From an uncultured Bacteroidales bacterium (GTDB lineage: Bacteria; Bacteroidota; Bacteroidia; Bacteroidales; UBA932), in NCBI GenBank assembly GCA_900546395.1, contig URDD01000048.1:1-20095 (forward strand): a stretch of DNA of 20,095 nt, read 5' to 3'. Positions 1-8,644 of this stretch are shown in pieces. The position numbers were made by a program, and so were the translations under genes. A model generated the notes under the pieces. The model worked only from the letters and a program-made list of their open reading frames with translations, made no database searches and was not told the origin of the DNA. Each line of letters starts with the position of its first letter. Position 1 is the first letter of the stretch.

Positions 1-321
1 AGCCGTTGCAGCCCCTCCTCTTTTCCGCCACTGCCTCCATCCGACAAATTGCATTGGAAGATAATAAAGCGCATTAAGTCCCGCATCTCCATAAAGTTCT
101 GCCTTATAGGAAATAAATGCATACAGAGTCACATTAACAAGACCAAACAGGTAATTCCAGATACTTCCTTTTGCAACAAGGACGACACAGACAACTCCTG
201 CGATACCAGCTACGGATCCGATGACATCCACAGCCCCTGTAAGGAATGAATATAATATATTCAGGACGATGACACCTGCAATCAGCCCAAAATCATAGTA
301 TGACAACACGCGGTTTTTCAT
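1..321 (-). CDS. pnuC: PnuC-family vitamin precursor transporter (5' part, cut by window edge)
   Basis: Integral inner-membrane transporter of the PnuC family, most likely for nicotinamide riboside feeding NAD synthesis. Reading the minus strand from an ATG at 319-321 gives 107 uninterrupted codons that run off the left edge with no stop. The peptide begins MKNRVLSYYDFGLIAG and has hydrophobic segments near residues 10-30 and 33-51. It then carries the family-like stretch WNYLFGLVNVTLYAF (55-69), YKAELYGDAGLNALYYLP (72-89) and the GWRQW motif (94-98), which matches the WxxW substrate-pocket signature. It starts 20 bp after the uvrC stop, so it is probably co-transcribed with it. The alternative is PnuT (thiamine) or another vitamin-specific PnuC relative. 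The gene beyond the edge, for example a thiamine pyrophosphokinase or an NR kinase, would decide. No TPP riboswitch fits in the 20-bp gap. Confidence 0.85.
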   Translation of the reverse strand, partial: MKNRVLSYYDFGLIAGVIVLNILYSFLTGAVDVIGSVAGIAGVVCVVLVAKGSIWNYLFGLVNVTLYAFISYKAELYGDAGLNALYYLPMQFVGWRQWRKRGGAATA

Positions 322-341
322 AGACAATAAATATAAATCTG

Positions 342-2138
342 TCAGTTTGTTTTGTTAAGATGCTTCAGGATTTTCCCAGCGAGAACACGGCCTACAAGAG
401 CCTCGAGATCTTCTATAGAAGCAGAGGCAATTCTTGGGACACTGCCAAAATGCAAAATAAGTCTCTGTTCCGTCTTCTCCCCTACACCCTTGATTTCCCT
501 TAATGCAGATTCTACCTGCGCCTTACTTCTACGGTTTCTGTGATGGGTTATTCCAAATCTGTGCGCTTCATCCCTGATACGTTGCAGAACTTTAAGTGCC
601 TGGGAATTTCTGTCGATAAACAAAGGGTAAGGATCGCCGACACGATAGACTTCCTCCATGCGCTCAGCCAGACCGATGACAGTAAGTTTGTCTGTAAGGC
701 CAAGTTCAGCAAGAGCTTCATAAGCAAATGAAAGCTGTCCTTTACCTCCGTCAATTACAATAAGCTGAGGCAGATCGTCAGGCGATTCTGCAAGCATCCT
801 TGAATATCTTCTGTTTACAACCTCCTTCATGGAAGCATAATCATTCGCCCCCACTACAGTTTTTATTATAAAATGCCGGTAATCTTTTTTACTCGGTACT
901 GAGTCACGGAATACCACGCAGGCTGCAACAGGGTTGGTTCCTTGAATATTTGAATTGTCAAAGCATTCTATGTGTTCAGGCAGGACTTTCATCCCGAGTG
1001 CATCACGGAGCTCTTCCATGACTTTTCTTCTGAAATCATCCGGATCAGTATGTTCTTTCTGTTTCAATGCATTGAATCTCATTTCCTTTGCATTCTTTGC
1101 ACTCAGTTCCAGCAGAGATAGCTTGTCTCCCCTGTAAGGTATCTTGAACTCTACTCCTTTAATTTCTATATCAGGAAGAAACGGTACCAGGACTTCTCCT
1201 GACAGATTGCCGAGTTTGTCCTGAACTTCAGCAATAAACATCCCCAGCACATCTGCCTGTTCTTCTTCTATATTCATTTTGAATCCCAGATTGAGGGACT
1301 GGATTACAGCGCCGTCCTTCAGTCGCATAAAATTACCGTATGCTTCATTGGAATCAAAAACCAGCGAAAAAACATCCAGATTGCCTATCTGAGAGTTCAT
1401 AATCAGCGATTTGCTGTAATGCTTCTCGATAGACATCATTTTCCTTTTATATTCTTCTGCTACTTCAAACTCAAGATTTGATGCCTCCTCAGACATTTTT
1501 TCCTTGAAATGCCTTATCATTTCACGTCCACCCCCTTTGAGAAGTCGGACTATCTCTTCAATATTTTCATTATACTCGCTTACAGAAATACCACCTACAC
1601 AACATCCTTTGCATTTACCGATATGATAGTTCAGACACGGACGGAACTTACCTCTCAGGATTGCTTCAGAGGTAATTTTCAAATTGCATGTCCTGAGCGG
1701 ATATAAGGAAGCAAACAGTTCCAGAAGATTTCTGGCATGCATGACAGAGCTGTAAGGCCCGAAATACCTGGAACCGTCCTTGACAAGCCTTCTTGTGAGA
1801 AAAACTTTAGGAAAAACATCAGAACTTACACATATCCACGGATAAGTCTTGGAATCCTTCAGGAGAATATTGTATTTTGGCTTGTACTGCTTTATAAGGT
1901 TATTTTCCAGCAGCAATGCATCGGCTTCTGAATCAACGACAGAATACTGCGCATCTGCTATTTTGGAAACCATCACCGCTGTCTTTCTGGTAAGCCTATC
2001 CGGCGAGACAAAATACTGTGCGACTCTCTTGTGCAGGTCCTTGGCCTTACCCACATAAATGACATTCCCCTCAGAGTCATAGTACCTGTAGACTCCCGGG
2101 GAATGTGGAAATAAAGATATTTTTTCCTTTAAAGTCAA
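342..2138 (-). CDS. uvrC: UvrABC excinuclease subunit C
   Basis: Nucleotide excision repair endonuclease that makes the 3' and 5' incisions at lesions marked by UvrAB; cytoplasmic. At 598 aa it is the normal family length. The N-terminal GIY-YIG nuclease domain (about 10-90) keeps GVY (15-17), Y28, R38 and E78. Cysteines C151, C168, C176 and C179/C180 resemble the Fe-S cluster ligands described for UvrC. A UVR (UvrB-binding) helix lies near 203-238. The C-terminal RNase H-like nuclease has FDNSN (D394), D433, IDGGKGQ (D463) and the HHR histidine (H533). Helix-hairpin-helix DNA-binding repeats fill about 545-598. The start is TTG: an in-frame TAA lies two codons upstream, AAGG sits about 6 nt before it, and the next Met is residue 56, which would delete the GIY-YIG residues. 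It lies 16 bp after the thioredoxin-lipoprotein gene, in a likely operon. Confidence 0.97.
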   Translation of the reverse strand: MTLKEKISLFPHSPGVYRYYDSEGNVIYVGKAKDLHKRVAQYFVSPDRLTRKTAVMVSKIADAQYSVVDSEADALLLENNLIKQYKPKYNILLKDSKTYPWICVSSDVFPKVFLTRRLVKDGSRYFGPYSSVMHARNLLELFASLYPLRTCNLKITSEAILRGKFRPCLNYHIGKCKGCCVGGISVSEYNENIEEIVRLLKGGGREMIRHFKEKMSEEASNLEFEVAEEYKRKMMSIEKHYSKSLIMNSQIGNLDVFSLVFDSNEAYGNFMRLKDGAVIQSLNLGFKMNIEEEQADVLGMFIAEVQDKLGNLSGEVLVPFLPDIEIKGVEFKIPYRGDKLSLLELSAKNAKEMRFNALKQKEHTDPDDFRRKVMEELRDALGMKVLPEHIECFDNSNIQGTNPVAACVVFRDSVPSKKDYRHFIIKTVVGANDYASMKEVVNRRYSRMLAESPDDLPQLIVIDGGKGQLSFAYEALAELGLTDKLTVIGLAERMEEVYRVGDPYPLFIDRNSQALKVLQRIRDEAHRFGITHHRNRRSKAQVESALREIKGVGEKTEQRLILHFGSVPRIASASIEDLEALVGRVLAGKILKHLNKTN

Positions 2139-2154
2139 TCTGCCTTAATTTGAA

Positions 2155-3240
2155 TTATTTCAGATATTTCAAGACTTCCTCCTCAATGGCCGGACCACGC
2201 AGATTTCTTTTAAGAATAGTTCCATCAGGTCCGAAGAGAACTATATGAGGGATTCCTTGAATTCCATAGATTTCGGTAGGAATATGCTGGGCATTGATAA
2301 TCTGATTCCAGTTTACACCATAAGCCTTGGCAGTATCCTTGGACGCTTTTGGATCATCCCATACGGCGACACTCAAAACTTCAAGACCTTTTTTATGATA
2401 TAAGTCATAAACATGCTTTACTGTAGGAATTTCTGCCTTGCACGGACCGCACCATGATGCCCAGAAGTCAACAAGAACATACTTGCCCTTACCTACATAA
2501 TCTGAGAATTTTACAGTTTTTCCATCAGAGTCTTCCACTGTAAAATCCTTGAACATCTTTCCTTCAGCTGTCTCCAGTCTTACCTGAATCTCATCTTTCA
2601 TAGACTTTACTACCTTGTTTTCCTGCAATTCAGGAGAAAGGTGAGAAATAAGGGCGGAAGCCTTTTCATCATCATCTGCCACCATAGCAACCTGTTGAAT
2701 GGCGAACAAGGCAATGACATTGTCAGCATTATCCATCAATGCTTTTTCGTTCTGCTCTACAAAATTGTCGATAGCCTTTTCATATACTGAGTCAACCTGT
2801 GCCTTACGGTCTGCCTCCGGATGAGCTGTATCTGCCATTATCTCATTAATCTGCTTTTTCAGGTCATCCTGTATTTTCTGCATCTGTTCCTGATAAACAG
2901 CAAGTTTTGTCTGCACAGACTTTGATGGAGTCTTTGATTTCACTTGAGACTCTGCCGAAAGAGTGACCTCAAGAGCAGTTCCGTCAGGGACAAACTGTAC
3001 CCCATAGTCCGCTGCAGATACTGCACCCACTACAGTCACGTCAGCAGGCACTTCAACATAGAATTTTCCTCCTTTTACAGGAACCAGCGTATCAACCTTA
3101 AGATCAGGAATAACCACATTTACCTCATCTATCGCGTCCAGATTGACAGTTCCGGAAATCTTGGTAACATCTGACACCTGGGAACAGGCAGCCAAAACCA
3201 AACCGGCTGATGCTGCTGCCAAAACTCGTCTTGTCTTCAT
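2155..3240 (-). CDS. TlpA/ResA-like thioredoxin-fold lipoprotein (DUF4369-type N-terminus)
   Basis: Envelope thiol-disulfide oxidoreductase, probably periplasm-facing. Residues 1-19 form a lipoprotein signal with lipobox LAAC (C19); the residues after it (SQVSD) are not a clear surface-export signal. Residues about 27-100 form a beta-rich region like the DUF4369 domain common before Bacteroidota thioredoxins. Residues 108-225 are charged and helical. The thioredoxin-like domain (about 226-361) has the active site WASWCGPCK (C264, C267), the cis-proline IPHIV (P331) and the AhpC/TSA-like FWASWC context. The family reduces or isomerises disulfides in exported proteins or serves cytochrome c maturation; the substrate here is unknown. 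It has an ATG start, a candidate promoter at 3304-3332, and a 16-bp gap to uvrC. The link with uvrC and pnuC looks positional rather than functional. Confidence 0.9.
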   Translation of the reverse strand: MKTRRVLAAASAGLVLAACSQVSDVTKISGTVNLDAIDEVNVVIPDLKVDTLVPVKGGKFYVEVPADVTVVGAVSAADYGVQFVPDGTALEVTLSAESQVKSKTPSKSVQTKLAVYQEQMQKIQDDLKKQINEIMADTAHPEADRKAQVDSVYEKAIDNFVEQNEKALMDNADNVIALFAIQQVAMVADDDEKASALISHLSPELQENKVVKSMKDEIQVRLETAEGKMFKDFTVEDSDGKTVKFSDYVGKGKYVLVDFWASWCGPCKAEIPTVKHVYDLYHKKGLEVLSVAVWDDPKASKDTAKAYGVNWNQIINAQHIPTEIYGIQGIPHIVLFGPDGTILKRNLRGPAIEEEVLKYLK

Positions 3241-3271
3241 AATAAAACAATCTTTTAATAAACATTAATAA

Positions 3272-3304
3272 AGCGGATTCTGCACTTCCCGTGCAAAATC
3301 CGCT
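3272..3304 (-). terminator. Hairpin terminator after the DUF1080 gene
   Basis: A 14-bp stem (3291-3304 with 3272-3285, one G-U wobble on the minus strand) closes a 5-nt loop and is followed on the minus strand by CTTTATTAATGTTTATT. It lies 40 bp after the stop of the HEAT-DUF1080 gene and before the thioredoxin gene. The T-tract is interrupted, so termination may be partial. Its outer base touches a candidate promoter for the next gene. Confidence 0.6.
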
Positions 3305-3332
3305 AAATATACGCAATTTTACTGAAAGACAA
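3304..3332 (-). promoter_or_regulatory. Candidate Bacteroidota promoter for the thioredoxin-lipoprotein / uvrC / pnuC unit
   Basis: On the minus strand, TTG (3332-3330) is followed after 18 nt by TATATTTA (3311-3304). This is one base off the Bacteroidota -7 consensus TAnnTTTG, with near-ideal spacing from the -33 TTG. The start codon is about 60 nt further on. It overlaps the terminator hairpin by one base. Confidence 0.45.
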
Positions 3333-3344
3333 TATATCTGTTCA

Positions 3345-6158
3345 TCATTTACTTAAGTCCAGGATACGTACATTACGGAATTTGATCCCGGCACCATGGC
3401 CAAGAAAGCCTACATATCCTTTCTCATTGAACATTCCAGGATGATTCCTGTGATCCACTGTATAAGGATTCTTTTTTCCTCCGTCAGGAGCGACATTGTG
3501 ACCTTTACAAGCTTTCCTGAGGTCGCCGTCAAGTATCACTTCTCCGTTGAGAGTCACGGTAATGCGATCTCCGACAACCCTGATTTCCTCATAATTCCAC
3601 TCTCCCAGAGGCTTGTGGACAATCCTTTTTGCGGGAATGATTCCATAAGCTGAACCGTGTACCTGATATTCCTTAAGGTTTTTGTAGATAGGGTCGTCGT
3701 GGTCAAGAATCTGTACCTCACACATTCCCCAATAAGCGGCATCCTTTCCCATAGGGGTCCTGATACCGACTCCATTGTTGACTCCCGGTTTTACAAAACA
3801 GAATTCAAAGCGGAAAACAAAATCGCTGTACTCTTTTATAGTATAGAGATTCTTTTCATTGCCATAATTTGCAGTTACGAAAATAGTTCCGTTGACAGGT
3901 GTATAACCTTCTGTATTGCCAGTCCATTTTGAAAGATCTGTTCCGTCAAACAGGACTTCATATCCGGCCTTTGCCTCATCTTCAGAAAGAACGAATTTCT
4001 CTGCCGGAGCCTGAAGTCCGGCAAGCATCTTCTTTATTTCATCTACAGCATATCCGTCATCGGCCCCTCCTGCCTCTTCATAGATTTTCATTGCTTTTTC
4101 AAGCGATGATTTAAGGGCATTATAATCGACCTCATCTGTTGTCTTTGACGCAATTGTCTTTACGGCATCTGCTGCCTTATATGATGTTTCAGAATTATCA
4201 AGACTCTTGCTTGCCAACAAAAATGCAGGCATTACCGGAACAGCCTTTACTGCAGACAAAATACTGTTCTGCACCTTTACAGATGGATTCATTCTCATCA
4301 CATCCGAATACTTCTGCACCTTTGCCAAAGCATCCAGTGAAGATGATGAAACCAATGTAACGAAACGTCTGAGAGCAGCTTCTGAACGCTCCTTGTCTCT
4401 GGATGCGATAGAAAGCAGGACATCTGCTGCATTATAGTCTGAGACTTCCATAAGAGCCTTGAATGCCTCGTCCGCAGCACCTGATTCATATCCGTCCGCA
4501 AGCATCTTTACAGCTTTCTTGCAGCTTCCTGCCTGCGCCAGTACTGGATAATACAGCACTGGAGAACCTCCGGCATTGACATACTTCTCAATAATCTTGA
4601 ACTGTTCCTCAGCAGGATAATCTGCCAATGCAGCACAAAGAGCCTTCTGAAGCAGTTCTACTCTTTCTCTCTGAAGACCGTCATTAAAGAAAGCGTTAAT
4701 TTTGTCACTGTCCTTTTCAGTCACGACTCCTGCCAAAGCTTCATAAGCTGCTTCACTTACTTCAGGATCTTTATCGTCAAGCAGACTGAACACCTGCCAG
4801 GACAAGCTTTTCATCCTTCGAACAGATGCAAGTTTCAATGCATACAATCTGTCTTTTCCACCTGACTCAAGAATATCTGAAACAAAACGGCTGATATCCT
4901 TGTTCAAGGAAAGAAGACTCCTGTATGCTGCATCTGAATAATCCTTGTTTGACGAGCCAAGCATCTCAGTCAGTAGGTCAGATGCCTCAGATCTAGCAAT
5001 CTTTCCAGCGGCTCCTATAGCTGCGTAAACAACGCTGTCTTCTCCGGATTTCAAACAGTCATAGATAAAACCGAACTGTGACCCTATATGGTTTTCTCCA
5101 AGCCAGTTAAGAACATCTGCTTTCACAACTGGGGAAAGTCCTGCAGCAAGGTTTGCAACAGCAGAATAAACTTCGTCATCCGCAAAAGCTTCTGCATATT
5201 CAAGAGCCGCACAACGATATTCCCTGTCATTATCTTTCACCGCAGCAAGCAGTTCTTTCAGCCCTTCCTTACCTTTTATACCCAAAACGATTTCCAAAGC
5301 CGAGCATCTGAGGCCTGAATCCTTTGACTTAAGCATTTTCATGGCACCTGCAAGAGCTGCCTTCTTGTTTCCTGTATCAGCCAGCCTGCCGAGAAGTGAC
5401 ATATAGTCATATACAGATACTTTGCGCAGAGTCTTCAGGGAAGCTGAAGTTCCGCACTGAGAAAGAGCATTGCAATAAGCCCTCATATCAGGCGTATCCG
5501 ATTTGCTGGACTCATCCGAATCTTCAAGTGCATTTCCTTCGAGTTCTGCAACCCAGGCTAAGATATATGGCTCAGCTTCTGAAATTCCTTTTTCTGCTGC
5601 CGCATATGCCAGCAAAGGTCTTGATACAGCGTCTTCCTTTATCATTCCAAGAATAGCATCTTCACTTCCCTCGATACCAATAAGGGCGCCTACCGCGAGA
5701 GATGCTGTTTCCGGAGCCCTGGCATACTCCATAAAAACAGGAATATCTTCTGCTGTTGCTATCTGCTTTAGCTGTGTAAGGAGAAATACCCTGTTTGGAA
5801 TATCCTGACACTTTGCCGCTGCATTTGCAAGAGCCGTTTTTACTGCCTTTGCGTACTTCGCATTCCCTTCGGTCCCTACATAGTTAACCACCCCGTTTAA
5901 AGCATATTCCACCAAAGCGTTATTTCCTTCTGCAGCAGGAACCAGCATAGAGGCAAGTATTTCAACAGATTCCGGAGCAGATGACAGTATATCTGCCATT
6001 TCTCTCTTCAGATCATCAGCAGTAGGAGCAGGCAGTTGCGCCAAGGCATCCTGGACTATTGTAGTAACTGTCCTCTGTCTGGTATCCTGCGCTGATAAAA
6101 CTGCAGGTGCAGCCAGAGAAAGCATCAATATCGTCGCTAATATATTTTTCTTCTTCAT
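3345..6158 (-). CDS. Exported HEAT-repeat protein with C-terminal DUF1080 (3-keto-disaccharide hydrolase-like) domain
   Basis: A 937-aa exported protein. A classic signal peptide (KKK, hydrophobic core, LSA cut before Q24) sends it to the periplasm. Residues about 50-700 are alpha-helical with recurring Ala/Leu-rich helix pairs typical of HEAT/armadillo repeats (for example RCSALEIVLGI, EYRCAALEYAEAF, DPEVSEAAYEALAGV), a likely protein-binding solenoid. Residues about 730-935 form a DUF1080/PF06439 jelly roll: EVLFDGTDLSKW at the start, then NNGVGIRTP, EVQILDHDDP, EWNYEEIRVVGD and the closing GIKFRNVRILDL. DUF1080 members are annotated as 3-keto-disaccharide hydrolases that split keto-glycosides made by Gfo/Idh/MocA-type dehydrogenases. 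Such a dehydrogenase gene lies 30 bp upstream, which supports that role. Activity and the job of the solenoid are inferred. Confidence 0.88.
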   Translation of the reverse strand: MKKKNILATILMLSLAAPAVLSAQDTRQRTVTTIVQDALAQLPAPTADDLKREMADILSSAPESVEILASMLVPAAEGNNALVEYALNGVVNYVGTEGNAKYAKAVKTALANAAAKCQDIPNRVFLLTQLKQIATAEDIPVFMEYARAPETASLAVGALIGIEGSEDAILGMIKEDAVSRPLLAYAAAEKGISEAEPYILAWVAELEGNALEDSDESSKSDTPDMRAYCNALSQCGTSASLKTLRKVSVYDYMSLLGRLADTGNKKAALAGAMKMLKSKDSGLRCSALEIVLGIKGKEGLKELLAAVKDNDREYRCAALEYAEAFADDEVYSAVANLAAGLSPVVKADVLNWLGENHIGSQFGFIYDCLKSGEDSVVYAAIGAAGKIARSEASDLLTEMLGSSNKDYSDAAYRSLLSLNKDISRFVSDILESGGKDRLYALKLASVRRMKSLSWQVFSLLDDKDPEVSEAAYEALAGVVTEKDSDKINAFFNDGLQRERVELLQKALCAALADYPAEEQFKIIEKYVNAGGSPVLYYPVLAQAGSCKKAVKMLADGYESGAADEAFKALMEVSDYNAADVLLSIASRDKERSEAALRRFVTLVSSSSLDALAKVQKYSDVMRMNPSVKVQNSILSAVKAVPVMPAFLLASKSLDNSETSYKAADAVKTIASKTTDEVDYNALKSSLEKAMKIYEEAGGADDGYAVDEIKKMLAGLQAPAEKFVLSEDEAKAGYEVLFDGTDLSKWTGNTEGYTPVNGTIFVTANYGNEKNLYTIKEYSDFVFRFEFCFVKPGVNNGVGIRTPMGKDAAYWGMCEVQILDHDDPIYKNLKEYQVHGSAYGIIPAKRIVHKPLGEWNYEEIRVVGDRITVTLNGEVILDGDLRKACKGHNVAPDGGKKNPYTVDHRNHPGMFNEKGYVGFLGHGAGIKFRNVRILDLSK

Positions 6159-6188
6159 ATTCTTTTCTTTTATTGTTCTATCCTCTCT

Positions 6189-7484
6189 TTAAAGACTCCA
6201 TGTACCCCTCATAGGCTGGTCAACCAGTCTGTTTGCTGCATCGTCGCCGATGAAAAGCTGAGTTTTCGGATCAAAATGCAATGTTCTGCCGAGCCTTAAA
6301 GCGCAAACGCCCATATTCACAATAGTTGAACTGTGATGACCGTTTTCCTCATTCAGCGCAAATTTGCGCCTGTTTCTTACACAGTCTATAAAATCCGTAT
6401 TTCTTGGCTCGGGGTCCGGCATTTCGGCTATCAGCTCCATAACATTTGGTATTGTACATTCAAATCCTTTATATACTTTTCCTTTCGGCCCCTCAATATA
6501 AGGTACCTTACCCTGACTCTCGAATCCTTCCCCTTCAAGGATTATCTTGCAGCCGTCTTCATAAGTATATGTTATGCTCCTCCATATCCCGATAGCATCC
6601 GGATGCTGCTGAGGCGCATCAACCTCCACTTTAACAGGGAAAGTATCGTCTTTACCAAGAATATACTGTACAGGATCAATGTAATGTTGTCCCATATCAC
6701 CAAGACCACCACCATCATAATCCCAATATCCGCGGAATGTCTGATGTACACGATGAGGATTGTACGGTTTGTAAGGTGCGGGTCCAAGCCACATGTCATA
6801 ATCCAGGCAAGAAGGAACTGCCTGAGGTACCAGATTCTCTTTTCCTGTCCAGAAGAACTTCCACGCAAAGCCGGTAGCACCTGAAATACGGACAGTAAGA
6901 GGCCAGCCAAGGAGACCACTGTCAACAAGTTTCTTCAAAGGTTCTACCTCAGTTCCAAGTCCGTAAAAAGTATCCTTAAACCTGAACCATGTATTAAGAC
7001 GGAATATTCTTCCGTTCCTTTTAACGGCCTCCATCACTCTCTTGCTTTCACCGATAGTCCTGGTCATCGGCTTTTCACAGAAAATATCCTTTCCTGCACG
7101 GGCCGCCTCGACTGCCATTATACCGTGCCAATGAGGAGGTGTCGCAATATGAACGACATCGACATTGGGATCGTTTATCAAATCCCTGTAGTCGTGATAA
7201 GTCTTCATTGTCTCGCCAAACTTCTTCTTTGCAAGATCAACTCCTTTCTGCAAGTGATTCGAGTCCACATCACAAAGAGCAACCAGACGACAACGCTCAT
7301 CACTTGTAAAATGATTTGAAGAGCGGCCGATTCCACCTACTCCAATGATTCCTTTAGTAAGCTGGTCGCTTGGTGCAACATACTTGTTGCCACCCATTGC
7401 TCCCAGGACATGTCTCGGGAGAATAGTGAAAAGTGCTACTCCTGCACCGGCTTTTTTCAAAAAGCCTCTTCTGCTTTCGTCCAT
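6189..7484 (-). CDS. Tat-exported Gfo/Idh/MocA-family oxidoreductase
   Basis: NAD(P)-dependent sugar or polyol dehydrogenase family, 431 aa. The N-terminus SRRGFLKKAGAG plus a hydrophobic stretch is a twin-arginine signal, so the folded, cofactor-loaded enzyme is exported. The Rossmann domain has GVGGIG (48-53), an acidic CDVD (71-74) after beta-2, and the family lysine motif EKP (137-139). The C-terminal alpha/beta domain has GDMGQHYIDP with a conserved His (H267), the usual catalytic region. In Bacteroidota such Tat-exported members often neighbour DUF1080 proteins. Here the DUF1080 gene starts 30 bp downstream and a DUF5009 gene ends 29 bp upstream, indicating one operon. Likely role: oxidising a glycoside hydroxyl (perhaps C3) before hydrolysis. 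Exported family members may keep a tightly bound cofactor. The exact substrate cannot be read from the sequence. Confidence 0.93.
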   Translation of the reverse strand: MDESRRGFLKKAGAGVALFTILPRHVLGAMGGNKYVAPSDQLTKGIIGVGGIGRSSNHFTSDERCRLVALCDVDSNHLQKGVDLAKKKFGETMKTYHDYRDLINDPNVDVVHIATPPHWHGIMAVEAARAGKDIFCEKPMTRTIGESKRVMEAVKRNGRIFRLNTWFRFKDTFYGLGTEVEPLKKLVDSGLLGWPLTVRISGATGFAWKFFWTGKENLVPQAVPSCLDYDMWLGPAPYKPYNPHRVHQTFRGYWDYDGGGLGDMGQHYIDPVQYILGKDDTFPVKVEVDAPQQHPDAIGIWRSITYTYEDGCKIILEGEGFESQGKVPYIEGPKGKVYKGFECTIPNVMELIAEMPDPEPRNTDFIDCVRNRRKFALNEENGHHSSTIVNMGVCALRLGRTLHFDPKTQLFIGDDAANRLVDQPMRGTWSL

Positions 7485-7513
7485 ATCAAATCTGTTTTAA
7501 TTATGTGTTATCA

Positions 7514-8623
7514 TTATACCTTAAGAAATATTTTCTGCCTGTACAAGAAATACAGGAAAAGCCAGCACACAGCAATGTATCCTGCCCCATTAAGAACTGC
7601 CCCCCAGGCAGGAGAACATTCCCCAATTAATCCGCCCAGGAAAAAATTCTCAATGCCACGGAAACTTACTATCCGCTGTGCCAGATATATAGTGATTGAA
7701 TTCAGTCCGACAACCCTGAAAAACAAAGTCCATCCCTGACATTTCCTTATATCTATTATATAATAAAAAAGAGAAAAAAGCCCCAGTGAATAAGCTGCCA
7801 TGACACAAACAAAAGAACTTGTCCACAGCTTTTTGTTTATCGGAAAAGCATAATTCCACAAAAGTCCTGCAACAAGAAACAAAAGTGCTGCACAAAACAT
7901 ATAAAATGACTTCCTGCTTCCTGAAATACGAGTTTCCGGCTGTCTCACAAATTCGCCGGTGAACATACCAAGCATAGCTGTAACAACCACCGGAACAGTG
8001 CTTAGAATCCCCTCAGGGTCGAAAGTTCCAGAAAGAATCTTTCCCGGAAGAAAAAGCCTGTCCACATATCCGACCAAATTCCCTTCAAAAGAAAAAGGGT
8101 CGGTTCCGGCAGGAACATCAGGCGCAGGTACCAGCCAAAGCAACAGCCAGTATCCGACAAGAATCGCTGCAGAGATTATAATGCGTGCACGCATACTGAA
8201 ATTAATAAAGAGCAGCGCAGCAAACATCCAGGCAAGTCCGATGCGCCCCAGCACGCTTGCAATTCTCAAGTTCTGGAAATCAAGGTTAAACAGACCGTTA
8301 TAAACGACACCGAGCAAAACGAGCATAAAGCCCCTTTTAAAAATTTTCAGATATATCTGCTTTCTACTAAAGCCGTTGGAAAGCTGCTTGGCATAAGAAA
8401 ACGGGAAAGAAATACCTGCAATAAAAAGGAAAAGAGGGAAAATAGTATCGTGATGGGCAAGTCCATGCCACTCCACATGTTTCATCGTCGTTGCGAGAAA
8501 ACAATCCTCCCCTCCAGGAAAAAGGGAGCAGATAGCCATAATCAAAGGGGCAAGTCCCATAATAAAAAGCATATCGAAGCCACGCAATGTATCCAGGGAC
8601 AATAATCTTTCAAAAGGTTTCAT
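7514..8623 (-). CDS. DUF5009 / HGSNAT-like membrane acyltransferase
   Basis: Multi-spanning inner-membrane protein of 369 aa, related to heparan-alpha-glucosaminide N-acetyltransferase (COG4299/DUF5009). These move acetyl groups across the membrane onto amino-sugar acceptors. Visible marks are the N-terminal LLSLDTLRGFDM, the catalytic-region motif HVEWHGL (H49, matching the HxxWxGL histidine of HGSNAT), then PLFLFIAGISFPFSYA and about ten hydrophobic segments. I chose the ATG at 8623 because MKPFERLLSLDTLRG is the usual family start. An in-frame TTG at 8659 would add 12 residues but lies inside a large inverted repeat. It is first in a three-gene unit with the Gfo/Idh/MocA and DUF1080 genes. 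Its acceptor may be a sugar handled by that pathway (inference). Confidence 0.88.
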   Translation of the reverse strand: MKPFERLLSLDTLRGFDMLFIMGLAPLIMAICSLFPGGEDCFLATTMKHVEWHGLAHHDTIFPLFLFIAGISFPFSYAKQLSNGFSRKQIYLKIFKRGFMLVLLGVVYNGLFNLDFQNLRIASVLGRIGLAWMFAALLFINFSMRARIIISAAILVGYWLLLWLVPAPDVPAGTDPFSFEGNLVGYVDRLFLPGKILSGTFDPEGILSTVPVVVTAMLGMFTGEFVRQPETRISGSRKSFYMFCAALLFLVAGLLWNYAFPINKKLWTSSFVCVMAAYSLGLFSLFYYIIDIRKCQGWTLFFRVVGLNSITIYLAQRIVSFRGIENFFLGGLIGECSPAWGAVLNGAGYIAVCWLFLYFLYRQKIFLKV

Positions 8624-8644
8624 TCGTTTCAGTATTATAAAATA

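Noticed and set aside
322..341. TPP riboswitch or other vitamin riboswitch before pnuC
   Set aside because: Only 20 bp separate it from the uvrC stop, too short for any such aptamer.
6333..6884. 183-codon open frame on the plus strand
   Set aside because: It lies wholly antisense to the Gfo/Idh/MocA gene, has no recognisable domain and no promoter signal, and is explained by the codon use of the real gene.
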